Positions 61,930-64,000 of a stretch of 64,000 bases of DNA are shown here, piece by piece. The stretch is from Candidatus Saccharimonadota bacterium (GTDB taxonomy: Bacteria; Patescibacteriota; Saccharimonadia; Saccharimonadales; UBA4665): positions 310,001 to 374,000 of the forward strand of contig PDRS01000005.1 in assembly GCA_002746885.1 (NCBI GenBank), in the 5' to 3' direction. The position numbers were made by a program, and so were the translations under genes. Within the stretch, counting starts at the first letter, position 1, and the number at the start of each line of letters is the position of its first letter. Under the pieces are notes generated by a model. The model saw only the letters and a list, made by a program, of their open reading frames with translations. It was not told where the DNA came from and did not search any database.

Positions 61930-62124
61930 GCCGTCAACCCCACAGCCAAGCGCCAAGCAAGCACACAGGACAGAACGGCATAGCAAACAAGCCATATCGC
62001 TCGCCGTGTTGACAGCTCGGCGAGCAATCGCCGCTCGATCCGTAAACCAAAACCACTGTTGACAGACGCGGTTCGGACAGCTATGCTTGCACGTCGGCAA
62101 CATAGTAAGTAAAGTAGTGTCTAC

Positions 62125-64000
62125 ATGGCAAAAACCGCAAAAAATCTCGTTATCGTAGAAAGTCCGGCCAAAGCAAAAACCATCGAGCAGTACCTCGGCA
62201 GTGACTTCACGGTACTGAGCAGCGTCGGACATATTCGCGCCATACCAAAAAAGACCAAAGACGGCACTCCCCCCGTGGATATTCCAAACGGATTTGCAAC
62301 CACATACGAAGTAGATCCAGAAAAGAAAAAGATCATCGCCGAACTCAAACGAGCCGTGAAAGCGGCCGAAACCGTTTGGCTCGCTACCGACGAAGACCGC
62401 GAAGGCGAAGCTATTGCCTGGCATCTCTGCGAAGTGCTGGGGCTTGACGCAGACAAAACCAAGCGAATTGTCTTTCACGAAATAACCAAAAACGCTATCT
62501 CTGAAGCCATAGAACATCCGCGCACAGTCGACATGCAGCTCGTGCAAGCGCAGCAGGCGCGGCAAATCCTCGACCGTATCGTCGGGTTTGAGCTCAGCCC
62601 TGTAGTATGGCAAAAAGTTCCGGGCGGCAAAAGTGCTGGACGCGTGCAAAGCCCCGCCGTAAAACTACTCGTCGAACGCGAGCGCGAAATTCAGGCGTTT
62701 GCCGGCAGCGCACAATTTAAACTAACGGCTGAGTTTACCCACGCTAGCGACACCTTTTCCGCCGAACTGCCGCGGCGGTTTGACGCCGAACAAACAGCCC
62801 ATGACTTTCTCGAAACGCTTGCAGACGCAACGTTCTCAGCCGCCAATGTTTCAAAATCACCCGGCACACGTAACCCCAGCGCTCCGTTTACCACAAGCAC
62901 GCTTCAGCAAGAGGCGAATGCGAAGCTCGGTTTCGGCAGCCGCGCCACCATGGCAGCCGCCCAAAAACTCTACCAGTCCGGAAAAATCACCTACATGCGA
63001 ACCGACTCAATGAACATAAGCAAACAAGCTGTTGCTTCGGCGGCCAGCTACATCGAAAAAACGTACGGCAAAGACTACGTCCAGGTCCGCACATTCCGGA
63101 CGAAAGCAAAAGGCGCTCAGGAGGCCCACGAAGCCATTCGACCCACCAATATGGCTCTTGAGGTGGCGAGCAGCAACTCGAGCGACCAAAAGCTCTACGA
63201 CCTTATCCGCCGCCGCACGCTCGCCTCGCAAATGGCGGCAGCGCGTCTAGAAAAAACCACCATCACCATTAGCGCCGAAGATTCAAAACTAGAACATCGC
63301 ATGGAAACGAAAGCGCCAGCGCCCGCCTTTGAAGCTAAAGGCGAAGTCATTACATTTGACGGCTTTTTGAAAGTGTACGGCCGCAACAAAGAAGACGCCA
63401 CGCTACCGCCGCTTACCTCTGGCGACAAACTACAATTGACAACTGCCAGCGCCCGCCAAGTGTTTGCCCGTCCGCCCGCTCGCTACACCGAAGGTTCGCT
63501 CGTGAAAAAACTCGAAGAGCTCGGCATTGGCCGCCCGAGCACCTACGCAACCATCATTGGCACTATACAAACGCGAGGCTACGTTGAACGAGGCGATTCC
63601 GAAGGACGTCCGCGAGACGTTATTCAGCTCACACTCGACCCACGTGCCACCGACAGCAAACAGCGCATCACGAGAGAAACGGTCACCGAAAACACCGGTG
63701 CAACAAAAGGCAAGCTCGTGCCCACGCCGAGCGGTCAGCTTATCGCCGACTTTCTCAGCCAGTACTTTGAGCCAGTCATTGACTACGGCTTTACCGCCAA
63801 AGTCGAAGAAGAATTCGACGATATCGCCGAAGCAAAACTCCCGCGGAACACCATGCTCACGCATTTTTACGAGCCGTTTCACGCCCTGGTTGCCAAAAGC
63901 GGCAGCATAGACCGCGCTAGTGTCGCGCAGGCCAGGGAAGTCGGTCGCGACCCGAAAAGCGGCAAACCTATCATTGCAAAATTTGGACGATTTGGCCCTT
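62125..64000 (+). CDS. topA: DNA topoisomerase I, 3' end outside window
   Basis: This is a type IA topoisomerase that relaxes negative supercoils; 625 codons are in the window and the frame is open at the edge. The TOPRIM domain shows VIVESPAKAKTI, then SVGHIRAIP and TDEDREGEAIAWHL (about 90-103). RVQSPAVKLLVERE follows, and the catalytic Tyr290 lies in ITYMRTDS. YTEGSLVKKLEELGIGRPSTYA is the conserved gate motif. The last residues (VGRDPKSGKPI and KFGRFGP) begin the C-terminal Topo_C repeats. TAAAGT sits 9 nt before the ATG. Confidence 0.95.
   Translation, partial: MAKTAKNLVIVESPAKAKTIEQYLGSDFTVLSSVGHIRAIPKKTKDGTPPVDIPNGFATTYEVDPEKKKIIAELKRAVKAAETVWLATDEDREGEAIAWHLCEVLGLDADKTKRIVFHEITKNAISEAIEHPRTVDMQLVQAQQARQILDRIVGFELSPVVWQKVPGGKSAGRVQSPAVKLLVEREREIQAFAGSAQFKLTAEFTHASDTFSAELPRRFDAEQTAHDFLETLADATFSAANVSKSPGTRNPSAPFTTSTLQQEANAKLGFGSRATMAAAQKLYQSGKITYMRTDSMNISKQAVASAASYIEKTYGKDYVQVRTFRTKAKGAQEAHEAIRPTNMALEVASSNSSDQKLYDLIRRRTLASQMAAARLEKTTITISAEDSKLEHRMETKAPAPAFEAKGEVITFDGFLKVYGRNKEDATLPPLTSGDKLQLTTASARQVFARPPARYTEGSLVKKLEELGIGRPSTYATIIGTIQTRGYVERGDSEGRPRDVIQLTLDPRATDSKQRITRETVTENTGATKGKLVPTPSGQLIADFLSQYFEPVIDYGFTAKVEEEFDDIAEAKLPRNTMLTHFYEPFHALVAKSGSIDRASVAQAREVGRDPKSGKPIIAKFGRFGP

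Noticed and set aside
1..64000. CRISPR arrays, insertion sequences and integrases
   Set aside because: No regularly spaced repeats and no transposase or recombinase motifs were seen.

Overview
The window looks like a chromosomal segment of a small-genome bacterium of the Candidate Phyla Radiation. Candidatus Saccharibacteria (TM7) or a close relative is my best guess, as an inference from gene content: a sortase, PEGA, DUF3048 and TrmB-type regulator repertoire, MarP-like and VKOR/DsbA envelope proteins, many tiny intergenic gaps, TGA used as an ordinary stop, and widespread TATACT boxes directly in front of start codons. No rRNA, transposase, integrase or CRISPR array was seen.

Layout: 1-799 is the end of a phosphoribosyltransferase-like gene. 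943-7639 is a purine operon (purM, large single-chain purL, purH), followed by a GH13 glucan enzyme. 9.5-11.4 kb holds a DsbA-like gene bracketed by copies of a GTACGGCCGTAC palindrome, then an RRM protein. 11.8-23 kb is mostly envelope functions: two glycosyltransferases, an LPG-synthase-type membrane protein, a CvpA-protease fusion (MarP type), VKOR, two rhodaneses, an NRAMP-like transporter and a MacB-type ABC exporter.

23.1-32.1 kb is visibly AT-rich and differs in codon use from the rest. It carries a hydrolase, a HEPN-motif protein, a transglutaminase-fold protein, an orphan ORF behind an attC-like sequence, a SAP-domain protein, an O-methyltransferase, and an OLD-nuclease plus UvrD-helicase pair that matches the Gabija antiphage architecture. 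It ends at the 3' side of a tRNA-Ser gene, with a broken Xre-type regulator between. I read it as an acquired accessory/defence island.

32.1-53 kb returns to core style: pyrH, exodeoxyribonuclease III, HD phosphohydrolase, peptidase, guanylate-kinase-like and HAD proteins, NAD(P)HX-dehydratase-like protein, tRNA-Leu, a surface block (sortase, PEGA propeller, two membrane-anchored proteins), gltX, a histidine kinase and response regulator, a TrmB regulator, a TylF methyltransferase, rlmH and tRNA-Glu. 53-64 kb has a second two-component pair whose regulator carries a tail of about 540 residues rich in Pro, Ala, Thr and Glu, then rluB/rsuA-type synthase, der, pth, an SDR, an unidentified structured RNA on the minus strand with a near-consensus promoter and an intrinsic terminator, dprA, and the start of topA.

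Main points for a second look: the unidentified RNA at 60.56-61.01 kb; eighteen genes with an A/T-rich -10 hexamer exactly 6 or 7 nt before the start codon, implying leaderless mRNAs; the five-copy palindrome family; and the Gabija-like pair in the tRNA-Ser island.
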